A DNA stretch of 64,000 nt from Actinoplanes sp040639655 (GCF_040639655.1 NZ_JBFAAI010000013.1:124001-188000), one strand, 5' to 3'; shown: positions 8,368-17,329, counted from the stretch's first letter. Notes: generated by a model from the sequence alone, not told the origin. Numbers and translations are program-made.

Positions 8368-9093
8368 GTGAAAAACGAGGTGCTGATTCAGATCGGCGTG
8401 ACGGCTCCGGCCGCCGCGGCCGACGGTCGCACCCGTGACCGTGTCGCGCAGCTCCTGCTGAAGCGTGGCGCCACGACCGCGGCCGAGCTCGGTGCCGCGC
8501 TAGGCTTGAGTCCGGCCGCCATCCGCAAACACCTTGACGCGATGCTCGCCGAGAGTCTCGTCGAGACCCGCGAGTTGCGCCATGACAAGCCCCGCGGTCG
8601 CGGCCGCCCGGCGAAGGCCTTCGTCCTGACCGCCGCCGCTCGCGAGGATCTGAATCCACATCACTACGACGGCATCGCGACCGCCGCGCTGCGCTGGATC
8701 TCCCAGCAGCACGGGCCGGAGGCCGTCTCGGCTTTCGCCGCCGCTCAGGTCAAGGCTCTCGAGGAGCGCTGTCAGGCGGCGCTGCGCGAGGCCGGGCCGG
8801 ACCCGATCGCCCGAGCGGAGGCTCTCGCCGAGGTGCTGACCGCCGAGGGTTACGCTGCCAACGCCTCGACGATCGCGTCCGGCGGGCAGCTGTGCCAACA
8901 TCACTGCCCGGTGGCTCACGTGGCTGCCGAGTTCCCTCAGCTGTGCGACGCCGAGACCGAAGTCATCTCCCGGCTCATCGGCACCCACGTGCAGCGCCTC
9001 GCCACCATCGCGCACGGCGACGGGGTGTGCACCACGCACATCCCCGCCCACGCCGGACGCACCACCGCAATCACGGTTAGGACAGATAAATGA
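8368..9093 (+). CDS. sufR: SufR-type iron-sulfur repressor of the SUF operon
   Basis: DNA-binding regulator expected to repress the operon when it carries a cluster. A winged helix-turn-helix covers about residues 20-90 (AELGAALGLSPAAIRKHLD). The C-terminal half carries Cys176, Cys180, Cys193 and Cys221, the set usually linked to cluster binding in SufR. GTG 8368 gives 241 residues and follows from the promoter; an earlier TTG at 8332 lies inside the -35 box and is rejected. The stop overlaps the sufB start (ATGA). Confidence 0.9.
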   Translation: MKNEVLIQIGVTAPAAAADGRTRDRVAQLLLKRGATTAAELGAALGLSPAAIRKHLDAMLAESLVETRELRHDKPRGRGRPAKAFVLTAAAREDLNPHHYDGIATAALRWISQQHGPEAVSAFAAAQVKALEERCQAALREAGPDPIARAEALAEVLTAEGYAANASTIASGGQLCQHHCPVAHVAAEFPQLCDAETEVISRLIGTHVQRLATIAHGDGVCTTHIPAHAGRTTAITVRTDK

Positions 9094-10511
9094 CTGACCA
9101 GATCGTCACTCAGGAAGAGCACCTCGCCGCTCTTGGTCGGTACGAGTACGGCTGGGCCGACACCGACACCGCGGGCGCTACCGCCCAGCGTGGTCTGTCC
9201 GAGGCTGTGGTGCGCAACATCTCCGCGCTGAAGAACGAACCGGAGTGGATGCTCAACCTCCGGCTCAAGGGTCTGCGCCTGTTCGACCGCAAGCCGATGC
9301 CGCACTGGGGCGCCGACCTCACCGGGATCGACTTCCAGAACATCAAGTACTTCGTGCGGTCCACCGAGAAGCAGGCCGCCTCGTGGGAGGACCTGCCCGA
9401 GGACATCAAGGCGACGTACGACAAGCTCGGCATCCCCGAGGCGGAGAAGCAGCGCCTGGTCGCCGGTGTCGCCGCGCAGTACGAGTCCGAGGTCGTCTAC
9501 CACGCGATCCGTGAGGACCTGGAGCAGCAGGGTGTCCTGTTCCTGGACACCGACACCGCGCTGCGGGAGCACGAGGAGCTCTTCAAGGAGTACTTCGGCA
9601 CCGTCATCCCGGTCGGTGACAACAAGTTCGCCGCGCTCAACACCAGCGTGTGGTCCGGCGGCTCGTTCATCTACGTGCCGAAGGGCGTGCACGTGGACAT
9701 CCCGCTGCAGGCCTACTTCCGGATCAACACCGAGAACATGGGCCAGTTCGAGCGGACGCTGATCATCGCCGACGAGGACAGCTACATCCACTACGTCGAG
9801 GGTTGCACGGCGCCGATCTACTCGTCCGACTCGCTGCACTCCGCGGTCGTCGAGATCGTCGTGAAGAAGAACGCCCGGGTCCGGTACACGACCATCCAGA
9901 ACTGGTCGAACAACGTGTACAACCTGGTCACCAAGCGCGCCACCTGCGAGGAGGGCGCGACCATGGAGTGGGTCGACGGCAACATCGGCTCCAAGGTGAC
10001 CATGAAGTACCCGGCCGTCTACATGACCGGCCCGCACGCCAAGGGCGAGGTGCTGTCGATCGCGATGGCCGGCGCCGGCCAGCACCAGGACTCCGGTGCC
10101 AAGATGGTGCACGCCGCGCCGCACACCTCCTCGACGATCATCTCGAAGTCGATCGCCCGTGGCGGTGGCCGCACGTCGTACCGCGGCCTGGTCCAGGTCC
10201 TGGAGGGTTCGTCGCACTCGAAGAGCACGGTCAAGTGCGACGCGCTGCTGGTCGACACGATCTCCCGGTCGGACACCTACCCGTACGTCGACATCCGTGA
10301 GGACGACGTCAACATGGGCCACGAGGCGACCGTCTCCAAGGTCAGCGAGGACCAGCTCTTCTACCTGATGAGCCGGGGCCTCACCGAGGACGAGGCGATG
10401 GCCATGATCGTGCGCGGCTTCATCGAGCCGATCGCCAAGGAGCTCCCGATGGAGTACGCGCTGGAGCTGAACCGCCTCATCGAGCTCCAGATGGAAGGGG
10501 CCGTGGGCTAA
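9090..10511 (+). CDS. sufB: Fe-S cluster assembly scaffold SufB
   Basis: Core scaffold subunit of the SufBCD complex, on which sulfur and iron are assembled into clusters in the cytoplasm. The 473-residue sequence is near the usual length. Landmarks: WMLNLRLKGLRLF and FVPKG-like FIYVPKGVHVDIPLQAYF, then YVEGCTAPIY, and the C-terminal beta-helix Cys in STVKCDALL. The start overlaps the sufR stop, so translation is coupled. A 47-nt gap to sufD is the only sizeable gap inside the operon. Confidence 0.97.
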   Translation: MTDQIVTQEEHLAALGRYEYGWADTDTAGATAQRGLSEAVVRNISALKNEPEWMLNLRLKGLRLFDRKPMPHWGADLTGIDFQNIKYFVRSTEKQAASWEDLPEDIKATYDKLGIPEAEKQRLVAGVAAQYESEVVYHAIREDLEQQGVLFLDTDTALREHEELFKEYFGTVIPVGDNKFAALNTSVWSGGSFIYVPKGVHVDIPLQAYFRINTENMGQFERTLIIADEDSYIHYVEGCTAPIYSSDSLHSAVVEIVVKKNARVRYTTIQNWSNNVYNLVTKRATCEEGATMEWVDGNIGSKVTMKYPAVYMTGPHAKGEVLSIAMAGAGQHQDSGAKMVHAAPHTSSTIISKSIARGGGRTSYRGLVQVLEGSSHSKSTVKCDALLVDTISRSDTYPYVDIREDDVNMGHEATVSKVSEDQLFYLMSRGLTEDEAMAMIVRGFIEPIAKELPMEYALELNRLIELQMEGAVG

Positions 10512-10558
10512 GTACCCGCCCGGCCATCCCCCTTAGAACGCGGACCTAAAAGGAAGAA

Positions 10559-11686
10559 ATGACTACCGAGGCCATCGCCCCGCCGAGCACCAAGTCGCAG
10601 GTGCTCCGCTCCTTCGACGTCACCGATTTCCCGGCCCTCGACGGCCTCGAGGAGGAGTGGCGTTTCACCCCGCTCAAGCGGCTGCGTGACCTGGTCACCG
10701 CCACGTCGCTGACCGGGGCCGCCCCCTCCGTCGAGTACGGCGTCCTCCCGGCCGGCGTGACGGTGTCGGACGTGGACGGCGTGGACCCGGTGCTCACCCC
10801 GTTTGACCGGGTCAGCGCTCTCGCGTACGGCTCGGCCGCCGGTGTCACCCTGATCGAGGTGGCGCCTGAGGCCGAGCCGGCCGAGGCCGTCGTCATCCGG
10901 CTGGTCGGCAAGGGCGGCGACGCCGCGGCCGCGCGCACCGTCGTCAAGGTGGGCGCCTTCGCCAAGGCGACGATCATCCTCGAGCAGACCGGCTCGGTCA
11001 CCCTGGCCGACAACATCGAGGTCCTGATCGGCGACAGCGCACAGCTGACGTTCGTGACGCTCGCCGAGTGGGACCGCGACGCGGTCCAGGCCCAGCACGT
11101 CAAGTTCCAGGTCGGCCGGGACGCCCGCGTCCAGCACCTGCAGGTCACCCTCGGAGGCGATCTGGTCCGCCAGTTCACCTCGGTGGAGTACACGGGGCGC
11201 GGCGGCGACGCCGAGCTGTGGGGCCTCTACTTCGCCGACTCCGGTCAGCACCACGAGCACCGCCAGCTGGTCGACCACTCGGTTCCGGACTGCCGCAGCT
11301 ACGTGGGCTACCGCGGTGCGCTGCAGGGCAAGTCGGCACACACGGTCTGGGTCGGTGACGTGCTGATCCGCGCCGCTGCTACGGGCACCGACACGTACGA
11401 GATCAACCGGAACCTGCTCCTCACCGACGGGGCGCGTGCGGACTCCGTACCCAACCTCGAGATCGAGACCGGTGAGATCGCCGGGGCCGGACATGCCAGC
11501 GCGACCGGGCGTTTCGACGATGAGCAGCTGTTCTACCTGATGGCCCGCGGCATCCCCGAGGGGGAGGCCCGCAAGCTGGTCGTCCGTGGCTTCTTCGCCG
11601 AGCTGATCAACAAGATCCCGGTCGAGGAACTGCGCGAGCGGCTCGGTGACGCCATCGAGGCTCGGCTGGTCGAGGCAGGTCAGTAG
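10559..11686 (+). CDS. sufD: Fe-S cluster assembly protein SufD
   Basis: Partner of SufB in the SufBC2D scaffold, a paralogue with the same beta-helix core. The 375-residue protein has HQLVDHSVPDCRSYVGYRG-like sequence and DELFYLMARGIPEGEARKLVVRGF-like C-terminal signature (sequence reads DEQLFYLMARGIPEGEAR). ATG 10559 has AAGGAAG just upstream. The TAG stop overlaps the GTG of the Rieske gene by one base. Confidence 0.96.
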   Translation: MTTEAIAPPSTKSQVLRSFDVTDFPALDGLEEEWRFTPLKRLRDLVTATSLTGAAPSVEYGVLPAGVTVSDVDGVDPVLTPFDRVSALAYGSAAGVTLIEVAPEAEPAEAVVIRLVGKGGDAAAARTVVKVGAFAKATIILEQTGSVTLADNIEVLIGDSAQLTFVTLAEWDRDAVQAQHVKFQVGRDARVQHLQVTLGGDLVRQFTSVEYTGRGGDAELWGLYFADSGQHHEHRQLVDHSVPDCRSYVGYRGALQGKSAHTVWVGDVLIRAAATGTDTYEINRNLLLTDGARADSVPNLEIETGEIAGAGHASATGRFDDEQLFYLMARGIPEGEARKLVVRGFFAELINKIPVEELRERLGDAIEARLVEAGQ

Positions 11687-12018
11687 TGACTTTCGAGAAC
11701 GTCGGCCCGGTGTCGGACTTCGCGAAGGGCACCGCCCTCCAGGTGGAGGTCGACGGGGTCGAGATCGCAGTCGTCCACGCCGACGACGGCCAGTTCTACG
11801 CCGTCCGCGACGAGTGCAGCCACGCCTCCGTGGCCCTCTCCGAGGGGGAGGTGGACGGGTGCACGCTGGAGTGCTGGCTGCACGGCTCCCGGTTCGACCT
11901 GCGCACCGGCGAGCCGTCCGGACCGCCCGCCTTCAGCCCGGTGGCGGTCTACCCCGTCGAGATCCGCGACGGCGACATCTACGTTTCGACGACACCTAGC
12001 AATGGAGTAGAGCCGTGA
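11686..12018 (+). CDS. Rieske-type [2Fe-2S] ferredoxin in the SUF operon
   Basis: A 110-residue single-domain Rieske protein, an electron carrier of the non-haem oxygenase ferredoxin type. The ligand pairs are CSHASVALSEG and CWLHGSRFDLRTG, giving the classic Cys-x-His and Cys-x2-His sites. It starts with GTG on the sufD stop and its own stop overlaps the sufC start, so it is embedded in the operon. Its partner is unknown; an electron donor or cluster acceptor for SUF is inferred from position only. Confidence 0.92.
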   Translation: MTFENVGPVSDFAKGTALQVEVDGVEIAVVHADDGQFYAVRDECSHASVALSEGEVDGCTLECWLHGSRFDLRTGEPSGPPAFSPVAVYPVEIRDGDIYVSTTPSNGVEP

Positions 12019-12773
12019 GCACCCTGGAGATCCGCGACCTGCAGGTTTCGGTGAAGCTGCCGGATGGCGAGCTGAAGCCGATCCTCGCCGGGGTCGACCT
12101 CACCATCAAGTCGGGCGAGACGCACGCCATCATGGGCCCGAACGGGTCCGGCAAGTCGACCCTGGCCTACTCCATCGCCGGCCACCCGAAGTACGAGATC
12201 ACCGGCGGTGGGGTGACCCTGGACGGCCAGGACATCCTGGAGCTCAGCGTCGACGAGCGCGCCAGGGCCGGCCTCTTCCTGGCCATGCAGTACCCGGTCG
12301 AGGTCCCAGGCGTGTCGGTGGCGAACTTCCTGCGTACCGCGAAGACCGCCATCGACGGTGAGGCACCGAAGCTGCGTACGTGGGCCGGCGAGCTGCGCGG
12401 CGCCATGGAGAAGCTGCAGATCGACCCGGCGTTCGCGCAGCGCAACGTGAACGAGGGCTTCTCCGGTGGTGAGAAGAAGCGGCACGAGATCATGCAGCTC
12501 GAGCTGCTGAAGCCGAAGATCGCGATCCTCGACGAGACCGACTCCGGTCTCGACATCGACGCGCTGCAGGTCGTCAGCGAGGGCGTCAACCGGGTCCGCG
12601 AGGGCGGCCAGACCGGCTTCCTGCTGATCACCCACTACACCCGGATCCTGCGCTACATCAAGCCGGACTTCGTGCACGTGTTCGTCGGCGGCCGGATCGT
12701 CGAGGAGGGCGGCCCGGAGCTCGGCGAGCAGCTCGAGGCCGAGGGTTACAAGAAGTTCCTGGTGAAGGCCTGA
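12015..12773 (+). CDS. sufC: SUF system ATPase SufC
   Basis: ABC-type ATPase that drives conformational change in SufBD during cluster assembly. The 252-residue sequence has Walker A GPNGSGKST near residue 41, the ABC signature FSGGEKKR with Walker B IAILDETDSGLD, and the SufC-typical end. GTG 12015 overlaps the Rieske stop. sufS begins 11 nt after its stop. Confidence 0.97.
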   Translation: MSTLEIRDLQVSVKLPDGELKPILAGVDLTIKSGETHAIMGPNGSGKSTLAYSIAGHPKYEITGGGVTLDGQDILELSVDERARAGLFLAMQYPVEVPGVSVANFLRTAKTAIDGEAPKLRTWAGELRGAMEKLQIDPAFAQRNVNEGFSGGEKKRHEIMQLELLKPKIAILDETDSGLDIDALQVVSEGVNRVREGGQTGFLLITHYTRILRYIKPDFVHVFVGGRIVEEGGPELGEQLEAEGYKKFLVKA

Positions 12774-12783
12774 GGGATCACTG

Positions 12784-14013
12784 ATGAGCTTCGACGTCGA
12801 GCGGGTCCGTAAGGATTTCCCGATCTTCGAGCGGGAGGTCAACGGCCACCCGCTGGTCTACCTGGACAGCGCCAACACCTCGCAGAAGCCGGTTCAGGTG
12901 CTCGACGTCATGCGTGCGCACCAGGAGCGGTACAACGGCAACGTGTCCCGCTCCGTGCACACGCTCGGCACCGAGTCGACCGAGGCCTACGAGGGCGCAC
13001 GGGCCCGCATCGCGACCTTCATCGGCGCGGCGAGCCCGGACGAGGTGGTGTTCACCAAGAACTCCACCGAGGCGATCAACCTGGCGGCGTACTCGCTGGG
13101 GCAGATGCTGCGTCTCGGGCCCGGCGACGAGGTCGTCATCTCCGAGATGGAGCACCACTCCAACCTGGTGCCGTGGCAGCTGCTGTGCGAGCGAACCGGG
13201 GCCACGCTGCGCTGGTTCCGGATCACTGACGACGGGCGGCTCGACGAGGATGATCTCGACGCCCTGATCACGGAACGCACCAAGATCGTTTCTCTGGTGC
13301 ACATGTCGAACGTGCTCGGCACGATCAACGACGTCTCCCGGATCGCGGAACGTGCCCGCTCCTTCGGCGCCCTGCTGATGCTGGACTGCTCGCAGTCCGT
13401 TCCGCATCTCCCCATCGATGTGTCGGCGCTCGGCGCGGACCTGGTCGCGTTCACCGGGCACAAGATGCTCGGCCCGACCGGCATCGGCGTCCTGTGGGGG
13501 CGGTTCGATCTGCTGTCGCGGATGCCGCCGTTCCTGGCCGGCGGATCGATGATCGAGACGGTCACCATGGGTGGCACGACCTTCGCGGCTCCGCCCGCCC
13601 GGTTCGAGGCCGGCACTCCGCCGATCACCGAGGCCATCGGCCTCGGCGCGGCCGTCGACTACCTCACCGGGCTCGGCATGGCGGCGATCCACGAGCACGA
13701 GCAGACCATCACGGCGTACGCGCTGGACGCGCTCTCGTCGGTGCCCGGTGTGCGGATCTTCGGTCCCGCCACGATCGAGGGCCGCGGTGGCACGGTGTCG
13801 TTCGGCGTCGACGGGGTACACCCGCATGACGTGGGACAGATCCTGGACGCGCTCGGCGTCGAGGTGCGCGTCGGGCATCACTGCGCGCGGCCGGTGTGCT
13901 CGAGGTTCAGCGTGCCCGCGATGACCCGGGCCTCGTTCTACCTCTACACGACCACGGCGGAGATCGACGCCCTCGCGCGCGGCCTCGACCAGGTCCGGAA
14001 GGTGTTCGGCTGA
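12784..14013 (+). CDS. sufS: cysteine desulfurase SufS
   Basis: PLP enzyme that removes sulfur from L-cysteine as a persulfide and hands it to SufU. The 409-residue group II desulfurase has the PLP lysine in FTGHKMLGPTG and the catalytic Cys367 in VGHHCARP. AEMEHHSN-like substrate segment reads SEMEHHSNLVPW. ATG 12784 follows a GAGGGA. Its TGA overlaps the sufU ATG. Confidence 0.97.
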   Translation: MSFDVERVRKDFPIFEREVNGHPLVYLDSANTSQKPVQVLDVMRAHQERYNGNVSRSVHTLGTESTEAYEGARARIATFIGAASPDEVVFTKNSTEAINLAAYSLGQMLRLGPGDEVVISEMEHHSNLVPWQLLCERTGATLRWFRITDDGRLDEDDLDALITERTKIVSLVHMSNVLGTINDVSRIAERARSFGALLMLDCSQSVPHLPIDVSALGADLVAFTGHKMLGPTGIGVLWGRFDLLSRMPPFLAGGSMIETVTMGGTTFAAPPARFEAGTPPITEAIGLGAAVDYLTGLGMAAIHEHEQTITAYALDALSSVPGVRIFGPATIEGRGGTVSFGVDGVHPHDVGQILDALGVEVRVGHHCARPVCSRFSVPAMTRASFYLYTTTAEIDALARGLDQVRKVFG

Positions 14014-14468
14014 TGATGCTCGACGGTCTGTATCAGGAGATCATCCTCGATCACTACAAGAACCCGCACGGCCGTGGCCTGCGGGATCCCTTCGACGGCG
14101 AGGCGCATCACGTCAACCCGACGTGCGGCGACGAGATCACCGTCCGGGTCAAATCCGATCTGACTGATATCTCGTACGACGGGGTCGGCTGCTCGATCAG
14201 CCAGGCCTCGGCGTCCGTGCTGCACGAATTGCTACAGGGCAAGACCGAGGCTGCGGCATCGGAGATCCACCACGCTTTCGTGGAACTGATGCAGAGCCGC
14301 GGCCAGGCCGAACCGGACGAGGAGGTTCTCGGCGACGGGATCGCCTTCGCCGGAGTGGCCAAGTTCCCGGCACGGGTCAAATGCGCGCTGCTGCCGTGGA
14401 TGGCATTCAAGGACGCGGCGGCACGCGCCGGTGTGGACGTGGGCGTGAGCCCGGAGGTGAAGGCATGA
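14013..14468 (+). CDS. sufU: SufU sulfur-transfer / scaffold protein
   Basis: IscU-like zinc protein that accepts persulfide from SufS. The 151-residue product has the three Cys segments PTCGDE, GCSISQAS and VKCALLPW plus the insertion typical of SufU rather than IscU. The first of two adjacent ATGs (14013) overlaps the sufS stop as TGATG; ATG 14016 is the alternative. Its stop overlaps the sufT start. Confidence 0.95.
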   Translation: MMLDGLYQEIILDHYKNPHGRGLRDPFDGEAHHVNPTCGDEITVRVKSDLTDISYDGVGCSISQASASVLHELLQGKTEAAASEIHHAFVELMQSRGQAEPDEEVLGDGIAFAGVAKFPARVKCALLPWMAFKDAAARAGVDVGVSPEVKA

Positions 14469-15103
14469 CTGAATCTGTGGATACCGCCCGGACCGTTGCC
14501 TCGGCCCCGGCATCCGGCGCTGCTCCCGGCGCCGGCGAAGAAGTGCCCGGCTGGCTGGCCGAAGAGCGCGCCGCCGCGGCGAAGGCCGGCGAGCCGGTGG
14601 AGACCCCGTCGGTGAGTGTGTCGGCCACGCCCGACGCCGCGTTCGGCGCGGACGCGCCGTCAGGCGCTGACGCCGCGGTGGGCCCCGACGTGGCGCCGGC
14701 CGACGCGGTGGCCTCCGACTCGATCTCCGGTGGCGGCCCCGCCGACGTCACGCCGGCCGCTGCCGCCTCGGGCAAGCCGAAGGCGTCGACCGCCGACGTC
14801 GAGGAGGCGATGAAGGACGTCGTCGACCCCGAGCTCGGCATCAACGTCGTCGACCTCGGCCTCGTCTACGGCACCCACGTCGACGACGACAACGTGGTCA
14901 CCATCGACATGACGCTGACCTCGGCGGCCTGCCCGCTGACCGACGTCATCGAGGACCAGACCCGGCAGGCCCTGACGACCGGCCCCGGCGGCGGAATCGT
15001 CAACGACTTCCGGATCAACTGGGTGTGGCTGCCGCCGTGGGGTCCCGACAAGATCACCGACGACGGCCGCGATCAGCTGCGGGCTCTCGGCTTCAACGTC
15101 TGA
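14465..15103 (+). CDS. sufT: SufT / MIP18-family Fe-S assembly factor with long N-terminal extension
   Basis: DUF59-family protein thought to help cluster maturation or delivery. The conserved domain starts near residue 108 with DVVDPELGINVVDLGLVYG; the conserved Cys156 is in TSAACPLTD and the end WVWLPPWGPDKITDDGR is typical. The family is usually 100-120 residues; here 212, because about 105 residues of Ala/Pro/Ser-rich, acidic, low-complexity sequence precede it. ATG 14465 overlaps the sufU stop, so the extension is probably translated. Last gene of the operon. Confidence 0.92.
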   Translation: MTESVDTARTVASAPASGAAPGAGEEVPGWLAEERAAAAKAGEPVETPSVSVSATPDAAFGADAPSGADAAVGPDVAPADAVASDSISGGGPADVTPAAAASGKPKASTADVEEAMKDVVDPELGINVVDLGLVYGTHVDDDNVVTIDMTLTSAACPLTDVIEDQTRQALTTGPGGGIVNDFRINWVWLPPWGPDKITDDGRDQLRALGFNV

Positions 15104-15256
15104 CCGGCTTTTCCGGGCTCGGGGCTGCTCTTGCGGCTGCCGGGCCCGGTCTGTCTCCCGGCGCGAGGTTGTCCTCAAACCCGCGCCGGTACGCCTCACG
15201 GCGGTACGTGATCGTGCGTGCCGCCGTTTGTCGTACCCCGGTGGTAGAAACTGGAC

Positions 15257-16012
15257 ATGACTTCGACCCCGCCGTTTCCCGAGCTCCTCGCGCTGATCGA
15301 GGCACGGTCCGCGGCGTTGCGCGACGCCGTCGCCGCGGCGCCCGACCTGACGGCCACCGTCCCCGGCTGCCCCGACTGGTCGCTGACCGACCTCGTGGCC
15401 CACCTGGGCGGCGTCCAGCGTTTCTGGGCCGCGGCCGTGGCGGCCGGAGACGACAAGAGCCCACCCGCCCGCGATCAGATCGGCGATCAGGAGCCGCACG
15501 GCGACCTCGTCGACTGGTCCGCGGCCTCGACCGAGCTGCTCCTCGCGGCGCTGCGTGACGCCGGCCCGGACACCCCCTGCTGGACGTGGTGGGCCGACTC
15601 CGGCGCCCCGCTGACCACCGGTGCGGTCGCCCGTCATCAGGTTCAGGAGGCGGCGGTCCACGCCTACGACGCCCAGGAGACCGTGGGCAAGGCCGAGCCG
15701 CTCCCGGCAGCCGTCGCGGTCGACGGGGTCAGCGAGTTCCTCACCGTCTGTCTGGGTTCGCTAGGCCCGTGGCCGCACCGCCCGGCCCGGGTCGGCTTCC
15801 AGGCCATCGAGGGCCCGTCCTGGACGCTTGACCTCTCCCCGTCCGGCGCGAAAGCCGACCCGCCCACCAGCGGTGACCCGGTGACCCGGATCCACGCCAC
15901 CGCGAGCGAACTCGTCTTGGCTCTCTACCGCCGCATCCCGCTGACCGACATCCGCATCGACGGAGACCGTGCCGTCGCCACCGATCTGATCACCTGGAGC
16001 AAGACTGACTGA
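15257..16012 (+). CDS. maleylpyruvate isomerase N-terminal / DinB-like family protein
   Basis: A 251-residue protein of the mycothiol-dependent maleylpyruvate isomerase family. The N-terminal four-helix DinB fold carries VPGCPDWSLTDLVAHLGGV with the metal-site His, and the later His in ARHQVQEAAVHAYDAQ. The C-terminal half resembles the MDMPI C domain. A mycothiol-related transferase role is likely but the substrate is unknown. TAGAAA lies 6 nt before the ATG, close to the leaderless pattern but lacking the final T. Confidence 0.8.
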   Translation: MTSTPPFPELLALIEARSAALRDAVAAAPDLTATVPGCPDWSLTDLVAHLGGVQRFWAAAVAAGDDKSPPARDQIGDQEPHGDLVDWSAASTELLLAALRDAGPDTPCWTWWADSGAPLTTGAVARHQVQEAAVHAYDAQETVGKAEPLPAAVAVDGVSEFLTVCLGSLGPWPHRPARVGFQAIEGPSWTLDLSPSGAKADPPTSGDPVTRIHATASELVLALYRRIPLTDIRIDGDRAVATDLITWSKTD

Positions 16013-16467
16013 CCGCCATCCGCGCGCCTCTCTCCTTGCCGGCGCAGGCCTTGTCCCGGTTCTCGGCCTGGCGGTGGCGGTGGTGGTGCGCCGGTTCTGC
16101 CCTCGTGGTGCCGGTGGTGGTGCGCCGCTTCTGCCCTCGTGGTGCCGGTGGTGGTGCGCCGCTTCTGCCCTCGTGGTGCCGGTGGTGGTGCGCCGCTTCT
16201 GCCCTCGTGGTGGCGGTGGTCCTGTTGAGGATTCTGGCTTCAGGGCGGCGGTGGTCTCGCGGCCCGACCTCGTCTTCTGCCGACGGAAATCCTTCCGGAC
16301 CTCGCGGCTTGTGGCCGGCTACCCGTGCGGTTCGGCGACTTCGGCGCCATGCGAGTGAGTGCCCCGCCCCTGCGATCAGGGCCGGCGACGCCGTCCCGTC
16401 AGCCTGGCGTTGTCGGCTGACGGGTAGTTGATCGGGATCGAGGAGTAGGTCGGGTAGTTGATCGGGA
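16013..16467. other. 455-bp intergenic region with tandem repeats
   Basis: Between convergent genes. It holds a 34-bp tandem repeat (16075-16214), then about 200 bp with no pattern I can name, then a 19-bp duplication next to the hydrolase stop. An open frame on the plus strand encodes only low-complexity Trp/Cys/Arg sequence and is not taken as a gene. Confidence 0.6.
16075..16214. repeat. 34-bp tandem repeat, about four copies
   Basis: The landmark TTCTGCCCTCGTGG recurs at 16095, 16129, 16163 and 16197, exactly 34 bp apart. Inner copies are identical and the outer ones slightly diverged. The period is not a multiple of three, arguing against coding. Confidence 0.9.
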
Positions 16468-16469
16468 TC
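16421..16469. repeat. duplicated 19-bp segment at the hydrolase 3' end
   Basis: CGGGTAGTTGATCGGGATC occurs at 16421-16439 and 16451-16469, 30 bp apart. The second copy ends inside the stop codon of the minus-strand hydrolase (16468-16470). Confidence 0.8.
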
Positions 16470-17217
16470 AGGGCAGGAAGTCGATCAGTAGAGAGTTGAT
16501 CTCTTCGGGTCGTTCGAGGCTGGGCAGGTGTCCCGCCCAGTCGAGATGCATGTGACGTGCCCGGGGCAGCTGCCCGGCGAGGTGGATCGCGATGTCCCGG
16601 AAATCGGGCAGGTCGTGCGCGCCGGACACCAGCAGGACGGGAGCGGTGATGCGGGCCGGGTCGGGCTCGACGCGGACCGGCTCGTAGGGCACGTTGTCGG
16701 CGGCGATCTGCACCTCGAAGGCGTGGCGCTGCATGGCGCGTACCCGATCCCGGGTTGCGTCGTCCGCTTCGGGGCCCACCCACAGGTCGACGTTGAGGTC
16801 GACGGCGCCGGCGATGTCACCGGCCTCGAGAAGGGTCTCCTCCCGTTCGTCGAACGCCTCCAGCTCCGGGCTGGCCTCGTGACCCCGCAGAGCGGTGCAG
16901 AGCAGTGCGAGGGCGGTCACCCGGTCCGGCCAGCGTGAGGCGAACTCGATCGCCAACCGGCCGCCACCGGAGGCGCCGACCACCGAGACCAGGTCGATGC
17001 CGAGATCGTCGAGCAGTTCGGCGACCGTCCCGGCCTCGTCGAACCGCCCGGCCGGCACCGGCGTGTCACCGAACCCGGGGGAGTCGCAGCGCACCACCCG
17101 ATAGCCCGCATCGGCGAGCGCCGGCACCTGGGGATCCCACATCCGCCGGTCACACACGGTCGAATGCAGTAACAGAACTGCCGGCCCGGAGCCGGTCACA
17201 TCATGAGCGAGAGTCAT
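16468..17217 (-). CDS. alpha/beta hydrolase
   Basis: A 249-residue alpha/beta-hydrolase fold protein. The oxyanion region reads LLLHSTVCDRRMW, the nucleophile elbow is VVGASGGGR (Ser in GASGG), and the late His is in DWAGHLPSLERPEE; a likely acid is in SGAHDLPDF. The small pre-Ser residue and 3-oxoadipate-lactonase-like layout suggest an esterase or lactonase, substrate unknown. ATG 17217 is fixed by TACGGT 7 nt upstream; an in-frame ATG at 17253 lies upstream of that box and is rejected. Confidence 0.85.
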   Translation of the reverse strand: MTLAHDVTGSGPAVLLLHSTVCDRRMWDPQVPALADAGYRVVRCDSPGFGDTPVPAGRFDEAGTVAELLDDLGIDLVSVVGASGGGRLAIEFASRWPDRVTALALLCTALRGHEASPELEAFDEREETLLEAGDIAGAVDLNVDLWVGPEADDATRDRVRAMQRHAFEVQIAADNVPYEPVRVEPDPARITAPVLLVSGAHDLPDFRDIAIHLAGQLPRARHMHLDWAGHLPSLERPEEINSLLIDFLP

Positions 17218-17224
17218 CCGGGCG

Positions 17225-17230
17225 ACCGTA
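17225..17230 (-). promoter_or_regulatory. -10 box, leaderless start of hydrolase
   Basis: Minus-strand TACGGT separated by 7 nt from the ATG at 17217. Confidence 0.5.
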
Positions 17231-17329
17231 TCGACCCGCCTACCCGGACGCATTCCCTTTTCCGGGAAGATTGCGCCACGACTTCCCGGTCGTCCTCGAA
17301 CCACGTCGTACCGCCCGGCTCTCACGGTT

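Noticed and set aside
16075..16214. Possible CRISPR array
   Set aside because: Units are contiguous with no unique spacers, and no cas genes are in the window.
16036..16431. Plus-strand frame over the 34-bp repeats
   Set aside because: The repeat period is not a multiple of three and the translation is low-complexity; no start signal.
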